This document shows positions 25,293 through 33,300 of a DNA stretch of 64,000 nt, piece after piece. The first letter of the stretch is position 1, and every line of letters begins with the position of its first letter. The notes beneath the pieces are model-generated. The model did not search any database. It was given only the letters and a program-made list of their open reading frames with translations, and was not told the origin of the DNA. The DNA is from Mycobacterium sp. UM_WGJ (GTDB taxonomy: Bacteria > Actinomycetota > Actinomycetes > Mycobacteriales > Mycobacteriaceae): positions 62,001 to 126,000 of the forward strand of contig NZ_AUWR01000011.1 of assembly GCF_000455125.1 (NCBI RefSeq), read 5' to 3'. The position numbers and the translations under genes are program-made.

Positions 25293-26051
25293 GTGTTGAT
25301 CGGATCCCATGTGCGCCCGCAGAATCCGCTGGCGGCCGCGGAAGCCGAGGGCGCCGATGTGGTGCAGATCTTCCTCGGTAACCCGCAGAGTTGGAAGCCG
25401 CCCAAACCGCGCGAGGACGCGGCGCAACTTCGCGCGGCGGCGCTGCCGATCTATGTGCATGCGCCGTATCTGATCAACGTCGCCTCGCCGAACAACCGGG
25501 TGCGCATCCCGTCGCGCACCATCTTGCAGCAGACCTGCGAGGCGGCCGCTGACATCGGCGCGGCCGCGGTGATCGTGCACGGTGGCCACGTGACGGCCGA
25601 CGACGACGATCCGCAGGCCGGGTTCGCGCGGTGGCGCAAGGCGCTGGACCGTCTGGAGAGCACCGTCCCGGTGTACCTGGAGAACACCGCGGGGGGTGAC
25701 TATGCGATGGCCCGCCACTTCGACACCATCGCCAAACTGTGGGACCACATCGGTGACACCGGCGTCGGGTTCTGCCTGGACACCTGCCACACCTGGGCGG
25801 CCGGGGAATCGCTGCCCGACGCTGTGGAGCGCATCAAGGCGATCACCGGCCGCATCGATCTGGTGCACTGCAACGACTCCAAGGACGCGCCCGGCTCCGG
25901 ACGGGACCGGCATGCCAACTTCGGTGACGGCCAGATCGACCCCGACCTGTTGGTCGCCGTGGTCGAGGCCGCCGGTGCCCCGGTGATCTGCGAGACCGCG
26001 GAGGAGGGCCGCAAGGCCGACATAGCGTTCCTGCGCGATCGGCTCAGCTGA
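25293..26051 (+). CDS. nfo: Endonuclease IV (AP endonuclease, Nfo/End)
   Basis: Endonuclease IV incises DNA 5' of abasic sites in base-excision repair and uses a trinuclear zinc centre. The 252-residue product shows MLIGSHV at the N-terminus, [58 protein letters not shown] and ICETAEEG, covering the expected zinc ligands. I start at GTG 25293 because the protein family begins at (M)LIGSHV and a -10 box sits 7 bases upstream; a start at 25260 would add 11 unconserved residues. It corresponds to end (Rv0670). The lpqP gene that follows in M. tuberculosis is absent. Confidence 0.93.
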   Translation: MLIGSHVRPQNPLAAAEAEGADVVQIFLGNPQSWKPPKPREDAAQLRAAALPIYVHAPYLINVASPNNRVRIPSRTILQQTCEAAADIGAAAVIVHGGHVTADDDDPQAGFARWRKALDRLESTVPVYLENTAGGDYAMARHFDTIAKLWDHIGDTGVGFCLDTCHTWAAGESLPDAVERIKAITGRIDLVHCNDSKDAPGSGRDRHANFGDGQIDPDLLVAVVEAAGAPVICETAEEGRKADIAFLRDRLS

Positions 26052-26202
26052 CTTGGACCCCGGGGCTCCGACCGGGAAAAAACATCCGAAATGTCTGATT
26101 TATCACGCAATGGGCGACATTGGGTCGGATGTGTGCTACAACTTTCCTAGGCGCCGTGACCGCGGCAGCTGCGCACACGTCTCAGGGCTGGAGGGGGTCC
26201 AA

Positions 26203-26250
26203 ATGCCTGAGCGACACCAGCATGGTGTGGGGGGAGTGCGCAGCACCTAG
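26203..26250 (+). CDS. Candidate 15-residue leader peptide
   Basis: ATG at 26203 follows GGAGGGGG with 5-6 bases of spacing, a near-ideal ribosome-binding site, and opens a 15-codon frame (MPERHQHGVGGVRST) ending in TAG at 26248. The frame lies inside the two hairpins of the structured RNA, so a translating ribosome would melt them. The peptide has two His and two Arg residues but no run of one amino acid. Translation is not proven. Confidence 0.4.
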   Translation: MPERHQHGVGGVRST

Positions 26251-26267
26251 TCCGGCGCCCCAAAACG

Positions 26268-26320
26268 ACGGCGGTCACAGCCTGGAACCTCCCGACCCCA
26301 GGCCGTGACCGCCGTTTTTT
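26268..26320 (+). terminator. Strong intrinsic terminator upstream of fadE8
   Basis: Eighteen positions (26268-26285 with 26298-26315) pair with a single mismatch around a 12-base loop, followed by a run of six T. It is one of the strongest terminators in the window and the only one followed by a clear T run besides the one after rplA. Confidence 0.9.
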
Positions 26321-26340
26321 GTGTGCTGACATCAGTTTTA

Positions 26341-26377
26341 TTACATCTATTGTGCATGCGTGCAAAAAATGTAATAT
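26341..26377 (+). promoter_or_regulatory. Leaderless fadE8 promoter with overlapping dyad operator
   Basis: A -10 TAATAT (26372-26377) ends 6 bases before the fadE8 ATG, with a -35-like TTGTGC at 26350-26355 (16-base spacer). The promoter is covered by an imperfect dyad: outer arms TTACAT (26341-26346) and ATGTAA (26369-26374), with inner TTG/CAA symmetry. This is a plausible repressor site for a fatty-acid-responsive regulator. The TetR or PaaX-like proteins nearby are candidates only by position. Confidence 0.6.
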
Positions 26378-26383
26378 GCGGCT

Positions 26384-28024
26384 ATGGCCGATACGCACAT
26401 CGTCACCAACCAGGTCCCTCCGCTGGAAGGCTACAACCCGGCGTCGTCCCCGGTCCTCATCGAGTCGCTGATCCGCGAGGGCGGCCAATGGGGCGTCGAC
26501 GAGGTCACCGACCTCGGTGCGATCTCGGGATCCAAGCAGGTGCAACGCTGGGGCGCGCTGGCCGACCGCAACCGGCCGGTGCTGCACACCCACGACGTCG
26601 TCGGTAACCGGATCGACGAAGTGGAGTACGACCCGGCCTACCACGAGCTGATGCGCACCGCGATTGCCCACGGCCTGCATGCGGCCCCATGGGCCGACCC
26701 GCGACCCGGCGCACATGTCGTCCGCGCCGCGCAAACCGGGGTGTGGACCGCCGAGCCGGGCCACGTCTGTCCGATCTCGATGACCTACGCGATCGTGCCC
26801 GCGCTGCGCAACAACGCCGAACTCGCCAAGACCTACGAGCCCCTGCTGACCAGCCGGGTCTACGACCCCGAGTTGAAGGTGCCGGCCACCAAGGCCGGCA
26901 TCACCGCCGGGATGTCGATGACCGAAAAGCAGGGCGGCTCCGATGTGCGCGCCGGTACCACCCAGGCGGTGCCGAACGCTGATGGCAGCTACACCCTGAC
27001 CGGGCACAAGTGGTTCACCTCCGCCCCGATGTGCGACGTGTTCCTGGTGCTGGCGCAGGCTCCCGGCGGACTGAGCTGTTTCTTCCTGCCCCGGATCCTG
27101 CCTGACGGCACCCGCAACCGGATGCGGCTGCAGCGGCTCAAGGACAAGCTCGGCAACCACGCCAACGCCTCAAGTGAGATCGAGTACGAGGGCGCGACCG
27201 CCTGGCTGGTGGGGGAGGAGGGCCGCGGGGTCTCGGTCATCATCGAGATGGTCAACCTCACCCGCCTGGACTGCGCGCTGGGCAGTGCCACCAGCATGCG
27301 GATGGGACTGGCTCGCGCCAGCTACCACGCCCAGCACCGCAAGGCGTTCGGCGCTTACCTGATCGACCAGCCACTGATGCGTAACGTGCTGGCCGACCTG
27401 GCGGTGGAGGCCGAGGCCGCCACCATGGTGTCGATGCGGATGGCCGGCGCCACCGACAAGGCGGTCCGCGGAGATGAACGGGAGGGCCTGCTGCGCCGGA
27501 TCGGGCTGGCAGCCACCAAGTATTGGGTATGCAAGCGCGCCACCCCGCACGCCGCCGAGGCGATGGAATGCCTGGGCGGCAACGGCTACATCGAGGACTC
27601 CCTGATGCCGCGGCTCTACCGGGAGGCACCGTTGATGGGCATCTGGGAAGGTTCGGGCAACGTCAGCGCCCTGGACACCCTGCGCGCCCTGGCCACCCAG
27701 CCCCAATCGGTGGCCGTGCTCTTCGATGAGCTCGCCGAGACCGCCGGCCAGGATCACCGCCTCGACGCCCACGTCGACGCGTTGAAAGCCCGGCTGGCGG
27801 ACCTGGGCGCCGACGTGGTCGCCGCCCAGTACCAGGCGCGCAAGATCGCCGAGGACATCTGCCTGGCGTTGCAGGGCGGGTTGCTGGTCCGCCACGGCCA
27901 CCCGGCCGTCGCCGAGGCGTTCCTGGCGACGCGGCTCGGCGGCCAATGGGGTGGTGCGTTCGGCACCCTGCCGGCCGGCCTCGACCTCGGGCCGATCATC
28001 GAGCGTGCCCTGGTCAAGGGCTGA
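26384..28024 (+). CDS. fadE8: Acyl-CoA dehydrogenase FadE8 (AidB-like)
   Basis: A 546-residue flavin-dependent acyl-CoA dehydrogenase of the larger AidB-like branch. Recognisable segments are MTEKQGGSDVRAGTTQA (flavin/substrate loop), GHKWFTSAPMCDVFLVLAQA, LGNHANASSEIEYEGA and the C-terminal LGGNGYIEDSLMPRLYREA with IWEGSGNV. It oxidises an acyl-CoA to the 2-enoyl-CoA. It corresponds to fadE8 (Rv0672). The ATG start is fixed by a -10 box 6 bases upstream, implying a leaderless mRNA. echA4 follows 14 bases later, then a PaaX-like regulator and echA5. Confidence 0.9.
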   Translation: MADTHIVTNQVPPLEGYNPASSPVLIESLIREGGQWGVDEVTDLGAISGSKQVQRWGALADRNRPVLHTHDVVGNRIDEVEYDPAYHELMRTAIAHGLHAAPWADPRPGAHVVRAAQTGVWTAEPGHVCPISMTYAIVPALRNNAELAKTYEPLLTSRVYDPELKVPATKAGITAGMSMTEKQGGSDVRAGTTQAVPNADGSYTLTGHKWFTSAPMCDVFLVLAQAPGGLSCFFLPRILPDGTRNRMRLQRLKDKLGNHANASSEIEYEGATAWLVGEEGRGVSVIIEMVNLTRLDCALGSATSMRMGLARASYHAQHRKAFGAYLIDQPLMRNVLADLAVEAEAATMVSMRMAGATDKAVRGDEREGLLRRIGLAATKYWVCKRATPHAAEAMECLGGNGYIEDSLMPRLYREAPLMGIWEGSGNVSALDTLRALATQPQSVAVLFDELAETAGQDHRLDAHVDALKARLADLGADVVAAQYQARKIAEDICLALQGGLLVRHGHPAVAEAFLATRLGGQWGGAFGTLPAGLDLGPIIERALVKG

Positions 28025-28038
28025 GGTCAGCGCACGCC

Positions 28039-28974
28039 ATGCGACACCACATCGCCCCGGTCGAGTTCGACAACCTTCGGACGATGACCTACGAGGTCAC
28101 CGACCGCATCGCCCGGATCACCTTCAACCGCCCGGAACACGGCAACGCCATCACGGCCGACACCCCGCTGGAACTGTCGGCGCTGGTGGAACGCGCCGAC
28201 CTGGATCCCCACGTGCATGTGATCCTGGTGTCGGGTCGCGGCGAGGGATTCTGCGCCGGATTCGACCTGGGCGCCTACGCCGAAGGCTCAGCGTCGGCGG
28301 GCGGGGAGAACTACCGGGGCAGTGTGCTCGACGGTAAGACACAGGCGACCAACCACCGCTCGGATCAGCCGTGGGATCCGATGATCGACTACCAGATGAT
28401 GAGCCGCTTCGTCCGCGGCTTCGCCTCACTGATGCACGCCGACAAGCCCACCGTGGTCAAGATCCACGGCTACTGCGTGGCCGGTGGCACCGACATCGCG
28501 CTCCACGCCGACCAGGTGATCGCGGCGTCCGACGCCAAGATCGGCTACCCGCCGATGCGGGTCTGGGGAGTGCCGGCGGCCGGGCTGTGGGCGCACCGGC
28601 TCGGCGACCAGCGTGCCAAACGTCTACTGCTGACCGGAGATTGCATCAGCGGAGCCCAGGCCGCCGAATGGGGCCTGGCGATCGAGGCCCCCGACCCCGC
28701 TGATCTCGACGAGCGCACCGAACGCCTGGTGGCCCGTATCGCCGCCATGCCGGTCAACCAACTGATCATGGCGAAACTCGCCCTCAACACCGCACTGCTC
28801 CAGCAGGGCGTGGCCACCAGCCGCATGGTCAGCACCGTGTTCGACGGGGTGGCCCGGCACACGCCGGAGGGGCACGCATTCGTCGCCGACGCGGTGCAGC
28901 ACGGGTTCCGCGACGCGGTGCGGCACCGCGACGAACCGTTCGGCGACTACGGCCGGAAGACTTCCGGGGTCTAG
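28039..28974 (+). CDS. echA4: Enoyl-CoA hydratase/isomerase EchA4
   Basis: A 311-residue crotonase-fold protein. The oxyanion-hole loops are GRGEGFCAGFDLGAYAEG and HGYCVAGGTDIALHADQVIAA. It is longer than typical EchA proteins because of an insertion near residues 90-125 (DGKTQATNHRSDQPWDPMID), as in M. tuberculosis EchA4. It would hydrate the 2-enoyl-CoA made by FadE8. I start at ATG 28039 after the fadE8 stop; a longer upstream frame overlapping fadE8 is unlikely. A PaaX-like regulator follows 11 bases later. Confidence 0.9.
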   Translation: MRHHIAPVEFDNLRTMTYEVTDRIARITFNRPEHGNAITADTPLELSALVERADLDPHVHVILVSGRGEGFCAGFDLGAYAEGSASAGGENYRGSVLDGKTQATNHRSDQPWDPMIDYQMMSRFVRGFASLMHADKPTVVKIHGYCVAGGTDIALHADQVIAASDAKIGYPPMRVWGVPAAGLWAHRLGDQRAKRLLLTGDCISGAQAAEWGLAIEAPDPADLDERTERLVARIAAMPVNQLIMAKLALNTALLQQGVATSRMVSTVFDGVARHTPEGHAFVADAVQHGFRDAVRHRDEPFGDYGRKTSGV

Positions 28975-28985
28975 GCGGCCACCCG

Positions 28986-29717
28986 ATGTCAAAGCCAGTG
29001 CGTATGACGGCCCGCTCGGTAGTTCTGTCGGTGCTGCTGGGGGCCCACCCCGCATCGGCCACGGCGGCTGAATTGCTGCGATTGACAACGGGCTTCGGGA
29101 TCAAAGAAACAGCCTTGCGGGTGGCGCTGACCCGGTTGGTCGCGGCCGGGGACCTGGTCCGCTCGGTCGAGGGGTACGGGCTGTCCGAGCGTCTGCTGGA
29201 GCGACAGCGTCTCCAGGACGCGGCGCTGAATCCGCAGACCAAGCGCTGGGACGGTGGCTGGCTGGCCGTGGTGATCACCAGCATCGGCTGCGATGCGCGA
29301 ACCCGGGCGGCTTTGCGCTCGGGGTTGGTTAACCGGCGCTTCGCCGAGCTGCGCGAGGGATTCTGGATGCGCCCGGACAACATCGACGTCGAGCTGGGCG
29401 AGGAGCTCGGGAGATACACCCGGTTGCTCACCGCTCGCGACGAGAAGCCCGCTGACTTGGCCGCCACGCTGTGGGATCTGGCGGGGTGGTCGCAGACTGG
29501 CCACGAGCTGCTGGCCGCGATGGCCGACGCCGAGGACATACCAAGCCGCTTCATCGTGGCGGCGGCCATGGTTCGCCACCTGCGCCTCGACCCGGTGCTG
29601 CCACCCGAACTGCTTCCTGCGGACTGGCCGGGGACCCGGATCCGCAGTGGCTACGCAGAGTTCGCCAATGAACTGGGCGCGCGACGCGACGCGGACCGAG
29701 AGGCGGTGCTGCGATGA
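28986..29717 (+). CDS. PaaX-family transcriptional regulator
   Basis: A 243-residue PaaX-like protein. An N-terminal winged helix (SVLLGAHPASATAAELLRLT, KETALRVALTRLVAAGDLVR) is followed by the central domain with WDGGWLAVVIT and a C-terminal PaaX_C-type helical region. PaaX represses phenylacetate catabolism by sensing an acyl-CoA, so this protein may sense a CoA ester made by the FadE8/EchA4/EchA5 set. Its stop overlaps the echA5 ATG (ATGA), so the two are coupled. It corresponds to Rv0674. Confidence 0.85.
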   Translation: MSKPVRMTARSVVLSVLLGAHPASATAAELLRLTTGFGIKETALRVALTRLVAAGDLVRSVEGYGLSERLLERQRLQDAALNPQTKRWDGGWLAVVITSIGCDARTRAALRSGLVNRRFAELREGFWMRPDNIDVELGEELGRYTRLLTARDEKPADLAATLWDLAGWSQTGHELLAAMADAEDIPSRFIVAAAMVRHLRLDPVLPPELLPADWPGTRIRSGYAEFANELGARRDADREAVLR

Positions 29718-30475
29718 GTGCGGTGCGCGTGGAGCGCAGTGGCCCGGTCACCACGGTGATCCTGGATCGGCCGCAGGCCCGTAACGCCGTCGACGGCCCG
29801 ACCGCCGCCGCGCTGTATCAGGCGTTCGACGAGTTCAACCGCGATGCGAGCGCGTCGGTTGCCGTGCTGTGGGGCGACCACGGAACCTTCTGCGCGGGAG
29901 CCGATCTCAAAGCAATGGGTACGCCGAACGCCAATCAGACCCACCGCAGCGGGCCTGGCCCCATGGGTCCGACCCGAATGATGTTGTCCAAACCGGTGAT
30001 TGCCGCGGTCAGCGGTTACGCGGTGGCCGGTGGCCTGGAGTTGGCGCTGTGGTGTGACATGCGAGTGGTCGAGGCCGACGCGAACTTCGGCGTGTTCTGC
30101 CGACGCTGGGGCGTTCCGCTTATCGACGGCGGCACCGTGCGATTACCCAGACTGATCGGCCACAGTCGCGCCATGGACATGATCCTCACCGGCCGTGCCG
30201 TCGACGCCGAAGAGGCGCTCGCGATCGGACTGGCCAATCGTGTTGTCCCGGTGGGGGAGGCGCGGAGCGCGGCCGAGCAGCTGGCCCGCGAACTGGCGGA
30301 GTTGCCACAGGGTTGCCTGCGCTCGGATCGGTTGTCGGCGCTGCGGCAGTGGGGCATGACCGAATCCCACGCGATGGACGCCGAATTCGAAAGCATCGAG
30401 CGGGTTGCCGACGAGGCGCTGCGTGGGGCGGGCCGCTTCGCCGGCGGGGCCGGCCGCCACGGCGCTAAAGCGTGA
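29714..30475 (+). CDS. echA5: Enoyl-CoA hydratase EchA5
   Basis: A 253-residue crotonase with the loops HGTFCAGADLKAMG and VSGYAVAGGLELALWCDMRV, which form the oxyanion hole, and RRWGVPLIDGGTVRLPRLIG, where the usual catalytic Glu region lies. It overlaps the PaaX-like gene by 4 bases and ends the fadE8-echA4-paaX-echA5 run. In M. tuberculosis the next genes are mmpL5-mmpS5; here they are missing and two DUF3060 genes follow on the opposite strand. Confidence 0.88.
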   Translation: MSAVRVERSGPVTTVILDRPQARNAVDGPTAAALYQAFDEFNRDASASVAVLWGDHGTFCAGADLKAMGTPNANQTHRSGPGPMGPTRMMLSKPVIAAVSGYAVAGGLELALWCDMRVVEADANFGVFCRRWGVPLIDGGTVRLPRLIGHSRAMDMILTGRAVDAEEALAIGLANRVVPVGEARSAAEQLARELAELPQGCLRSDRLSALRQWGMTESHAMDAEFESIERVADEALRGAGRFAGGAGRHGAKA

Positions 30476-30590
30476 CGCCGGCGGCCCGTCCCCCGCAAGC
30501 GGGAGGTACCCCCAGCACCCGGCTTCGCCGCGCTTGCGACCGCCGCGAGGCTTGACGCCGGGGAGTCCCGCCGGCGGCCCGTCAGCGTCT
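30475..30590. repeat. GC-rich intergenic repeat region at the echA5/DUF3060 junction
   Basis: The 13-mer GCCGGCGGCCCGT occurs near both ends, at 30477-30489 and 30572-30584, as a direct repeat. Between them is a hairpin, CCCGCAAGCGGG, next to GGTACC, a type of short palindromic element I have often seen between mycobacterial genes. The region lies exactly where mmpS5-mmpL5 and its regulator are found in M. tuberculosis. Confidence 0.45.
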
Positions 30591-30992
30591 GTCGGCGACG
30601 GTGTTACCCGACCCGCGGTTGTCGATCTTGGGATCGCCGCCGCGGTAGGTGACGGAGTTGTTGAGCCCGGTGATCGTCAGCGTCTTGTCGACGCGCTCGA
30701 TGGTGATGCGGTTGTCGGCACCGGCTACGTTCACCGCCTCGCAGCGGCCCCGGACAGTCAGCTTGTTGTTCGAACCGGCCACATTCAGCGATTTGCCGTC
30801 GGCACAGTCCAGGGCCGATGTCGCACCGAACGACTCGTATCTGATCGTGTTGGCGAACCGGCCGTCGAAGTTCTGCGAGATCCGCGAGGACTTGGGCGGC
30901 GCCTCCGACTCGCAGCCGGTGAGCACTACCGTAAGCAGCGTGATTCCGCCGGCCAGCAGCGAGCAGAGATTGACCCGGAGAACGTGGGTCAC
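30582..30992 (-). CDS. DUF3060 putative lipoprotein
   Basis: A 136-residue exported protein. A hydrophobic leader ends in a lipobox (VVLTGC, Cys27), so it is probably lipid-anchored at the outer face of the membrane. The rest is the DUF3060 domain with repeated Asn/Gly/Val strands (LNVAGSNNKLTVRG, VNVAGADNRITIERVD, TITGLNNSVTYRGGDPKI), suggesting a small beta-helix or beta-sandwich. It overlaps the upstream DUF3060 gene by 4 bases. The pair corresponds in position to Rv0679c and Rv0680c. Function unknown. Confidence 0.78.
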   Translation of the reverse strand: MTHVLRVNLCSLLAGGITLLTVVLTGCESEAPPKSSRISQNFDGRFANTIRYESFGATSALDCADGKSLNVAGSNNKLTVRGRCEAVNVAGADNRITIERVDKTLTITGLNNSVTYRGGDPKIDNRGSGNTVADRR

Positions 30993-31354
30993 GCCGGTAC
31001 GCGTTGGAGCCGGTTGGTCATCCCCAGCTCGCGTCCCCGGTCGAACAGCAGCGGGTCGCCATTGTGGAAGTACACGGTCGTGTCGTTACCGTAGACGGTG
31101 ACGTCGTTGACGATGGTGTCGGCGATCACGGTGTTTTGCGAGCCCTGCGTGGTAACCGCGTAGCAGGTGCCCATCGCGTGGATGGTTAGGTTGACGCCGT
31201 TGATGAACAGCGTCCCGCCGTCGCAGTCCAGCGTGTGCGTCTCGTGCACCCCGTAGATGTGGATGTCGCCGGGTACGGCCTGAGCGCTCGCGGCTGCCAC
31301 CAGCGAACCGGCGGCCAAACCGAGCAACGCACTAGCCAGAGCGGTCCATTTCAT
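30989..31354 (-). CDS. DUF3060 secreted protein
   Basis: A 121-residue protein with an N-terminal signal peptide (ASALLGLAAGSLVAAASAQA, cleavage probably after AQA) and one DUF3060 domain (DIHIYGVHETHTLDCDGGTL, QGSQNTVIADTIVNDVTVYG). Two Cys residues flank the first repeat and may form a disulfide after export. It is the first gene of a two-gene unit with the lipoprotein downstream. It is divergent from a TetR regulator across a 140-base gap. Confidence 0.75.
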   Translation of the reverse strand: MKWTALASALLGLAAGSLVAAASAQAVPGDIHIYGVHETHTLDCDGGTLFINGVNLTIHAMGTCYAVTTQGSQNTVIADTIVNDVTVYGNDTTVYFHNGDPLLFDRGRELGMTNRLQRVPA

Positions 31355-31430
31355 CGCCGAGCCCCTCTCACCGGACGCAATCTCGGCAAAGCTTACGTCG
31401 CACCAGCTGGCGCGTACTCGGGTTCCCCCA

Positions 31431-31446
31431 CTAATTGGTCCATTAG
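31431..31446. promoter_or_regulatory. Candidate TetR operator between the DUF3060 genes and tetR
   Basis: CTAATTGGTCCATTAG is a near-perfect 16-base palindrome (arms CTAAT/ATTAG, one inner mismatch) about 50 bases before the TetR start and 77 bases before the divergent DUF3060 start. The local sequence is AT-rich. Binding by the adjacent TetR protein is inference. Confidence 0.45.
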
Positions 31447-31494
31447 AGTTCTGTGCTGATCTCCTCCCGCCGCACGATACGAAGGGCGTACGCC

Positions 31495-32124
31495 ATGTCA
31501 GCTCGACCAGACCCGCCCGCAGCGGCGGGTCGCTCGCGCGCCAACGGCAAATCGGGGGCGCGCCCGGTCAAGCTGAGCCGGGAAGTCATCGTCAACGCGG
31601 CTTTGAATTTCCTGGACCGTGAGGGCTGGGACGCGTTGACCATCAACGCGTTGGCCACCCAGCTGGGCACCAAGGGCCCGTCGCTGTATAACCACGTGCA
31701 CAGCCTCAACGACCTGCGCCGCGCCATGCGGATGCGGGTGATCGATGACATTCTCGAGATGCTGACCCAAGTCGGGCAGGGCCGCGCCCGCGATGATGCG
31801 GTGCTGGTGATGGCCGGTGCCTACCGCAGCTATGCCCATCACCACCCCGGCCGGTATTCGGCGTTCACGCGGATGCCATTGGGCGGCGACGATCCGGAGT
31901 ACACCGCCGCAGCCAGCCGGGCCGCCGCCCCGGTCATCGAAGTGTTGGCGTCGTACGGGCTCGACGGGGACCGGGCGTTTCACGCGGCCCTGGAGTTCTG
32001 GGCGGCGATGCACGGCTTTGTCCTGTTGGAGATGACCGGCGTGATGGACGATGTGGACACCGACGCTGTCTTCTCCGACATGGTGCGCAGGCTGGCCTCG
32101 GCGATGGACAGCCGCACCCAGTAG
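31495..32124 (+). CDS. TetR/AcrR-family transcriptional regulator
   Basis: A 209-residue regulator. After a basic leader, the DNA-binding domain reads LSREVIVNAALNFLDREGWD with TINALATQLGTKGPSLYNHV as helix-turn-helix. The C-terminal ligand domain contains AGAYRSYAHHHPGRYSAFTR and AALEFWAAMHGFVLLEMTG, very like Rv0681, which also precedes rpsL. The ATG at 31495 has GAAGGG 8 bases upstream. It may control itself and the divergent DUF3060 genes. Confidence 0.87.
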   Translation: MSARPDPPAAAGRSRANGKSGARPVKLSREVIVNAALNFLDREGWDALTINALATQLGTKGPSLYNHVHSLNDLRRAMRMRVIDDILEMLTQVGQGRARDDAVLVMAGAYRSYAHHHPGRYSAFTRMPLGGDDPEYTAAASRAAAPVIEVLASYGLDGDRAFHAALEFWAAMHGFVLLEMTGVMDDVDTDAVFSDMVRRLASAMDSRTQ

Positions 32125-32168
32125 TGGCGCCGGGGCGGAGGGGCCGCGGGGGACGCTGGGCACGCGCT

Positions 32169-32198
32169 TTGACCTGCCGGAGTGCTGCCGGGTATTGT
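32169..32198 (+). promoter_or_regulatory. rpsL promoter (TTGACC-N18-TATTGT)
   Basis: A near-consensus housekeeping promoter: TTGACC at 32169-32174 and TATTGT at 32193-32198 with an 18-base spacer. The start near 32205 gives a leader of about 180 bases before rpsL. The remainder of 32125-32383 holds no gene that I can support. Confidence 0.7.
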
Positions 32199-32383
32199 GG
32201 TAGCTCGTGCCTGGCCACGAGGCGCGTTTGGTGACATAACGCGCGCGCCTGGCCCAATTCGCATGTCCATTATGCCGCGGAGGAATCCGCGGCGGCCCAT
32301 GCGACACGCCCGACCGCGGGGTAGCGGTGGGGCACAGACCGCGGATTACGACAGTTTTGAACAGCGATACAGGAAGCCGGTAG

Positions 32384-32758
32384 ATGCCAACCATTCAGCA
32401 GCTGGTCCGTAAGGGCCGCCGCGACAAGGTCGCCAAGGTGAAGACCGCGGCCCTCAAGGGCAGCCCGCAGCGACGGGGCGTGTGCACCCGCGTGTACACC
32501 ACCACCCCGAAGAAGCCGAACTCGGCGCTTCGCAAGGTGGCGCGCGTCAAGCTGACCAGCCAGGTGGAGGTGACCGCCTACATCCCGGGTGAGGGTCACA
32601 ACCTGCAGGAGCACTCGATGGTGCTGGTGCGTGGTGGCCGGGTGAAGGACCTGCCGGGTGTGCGCTACAAGATCATCCGCGGCTCGCTGGACACCCAGGG
32701 AGTCAAGAACCGCAAGCAGGCCCGCAGCCGCTACGGCGCGAAGAAGGAGAAGAGCTGA
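32384..32758 (+). CDS. rpsL: 30S ribosomal protein S12
   Basis: S12 (124 residues) lies at the decoding centre. The sequence [19 protein letters not shown] places Lys at 43, and GGRVKDLPG places Lys at 88; both are the streptomycin-sensitive residues. ATG follows ACAGGAAG. Its TGA overlaps the rpsG ATG by one base, so translation is coupled. Confidence 0.99.
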
Positions 32759-33228
32759 TGCCGCGCAAGGGCCCCGCACCCAAGCGTCCGCTGGTCAACG
32801 ACCCCGTCTACGGGTCGCAGCTGGTTACCCAGCTGGTCAACAAGGTGCTGCTGGACGGCAAGAAGTCGCTGGCCGAGCGCATCGTCTACGGCGCTCTCGA
32901 GCAGGCTCGGGACAAGACCGGTACCGACCCGGTGGTGACGCTCAAGCGTGCTATGGACAACGTCAAGCCGGCTCTCGAGGTTCGCAGCCGCCGCGTCGGT
33001 GGTGCCACCTACCAGGTTCCGGTCGAGGTGCGCGCCGAGCGCTCCACCACGCTGGCACTGCGCTGGCTGGTCAGCTTCTCGCGGGCTCGCCGCGAGAAGA
33101 CCATGATCGAGCGCCTGGCCAACGAGATCCTGGACGCCAGCAATGGCCTGGGTGCCGCCGTCAAGCGGCGTGAAGACACCCACAAGATGGCCGAGGCCAA
33201 CCGGGCGTTCGCGCACTACCGCTGGTGA
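32758..33228 (+). CDS. rpsG: 30S ribosomal protein S7
   Basis: S7 (156 residues) nucleates assembly of the 30S head. Typical segments are [20 protein letters not shown], the beta-hairpin [14 protein letters not shown] and [20 protein letters not shown]. It overlaps rpsL by one base and is followed by fusA after 72 bases, the str operon order. Confidence 0.99.
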   Translation: MPRKGPAPKRPLVNDPVYGSQLVTQLVNKVLLDGKKSLAERIVYGALEQARDKTGTDPVVTLKRAMDNVKPALEVRSRRVGGATYQVPVEVRAERSTTLALRWLVSFSRARREKTMIERLANEILDASNGLGAAVKRREDTHKMAEANRAFAHYRW

Positions 33229-33300
33229 TCACCCCGGCGTAACAGCCGGACACTTGCGACAACAAGCAATTGAAGTAACCGAAAGAGTGGGAAGACTGCT

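Larger units (their letters stand above)
26149..26320 (+). ncRNA. Structured RNA / attenuator-like leader upstream of fadE8
   Basis: The element folds by eye into a closing stem GGCGCC/GGCGCC (26150-26155 with 26254-26259), continued by TGCGCAC/GTGCGCA (26170-26176 with 26236-26242). Inside are two hairpins, CTCAGG/CCTGAG (26181-26186 with 26206-26211) and ACACCA-GCA-TGGTGT (26214-26228). A 17-of-18-bp terminator follows. The 11-mer GCCGTGACCGC occurs at 26153-26163 and again at 26302-26312 in the terminator's 3' arm; both can pair with GCGGTCAC at 26271-26278, giving an alternative, antiterminator-like fold. A weak -10 (TACAAC, 26137-26142) precedes it. I do not recognise it as a known RNA family. 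It fills most of the 332-base gap before fadE8. Confidence 0.6.

Noticed and set aside
26053-26250. Longer 65-codon frame covering the structured RNA
   Set aside because: Only its last 15 codons follow a strong ribosome-binding site; the earlier part has poor codon character and spans the likely promoter.
27946-28038. Extended echA4 start overlapping fadE8
   Set aside because: The extra 31 residues are Pro/Arg-rich and absent from EchA4 homologues; ATG 28039 fits the family.
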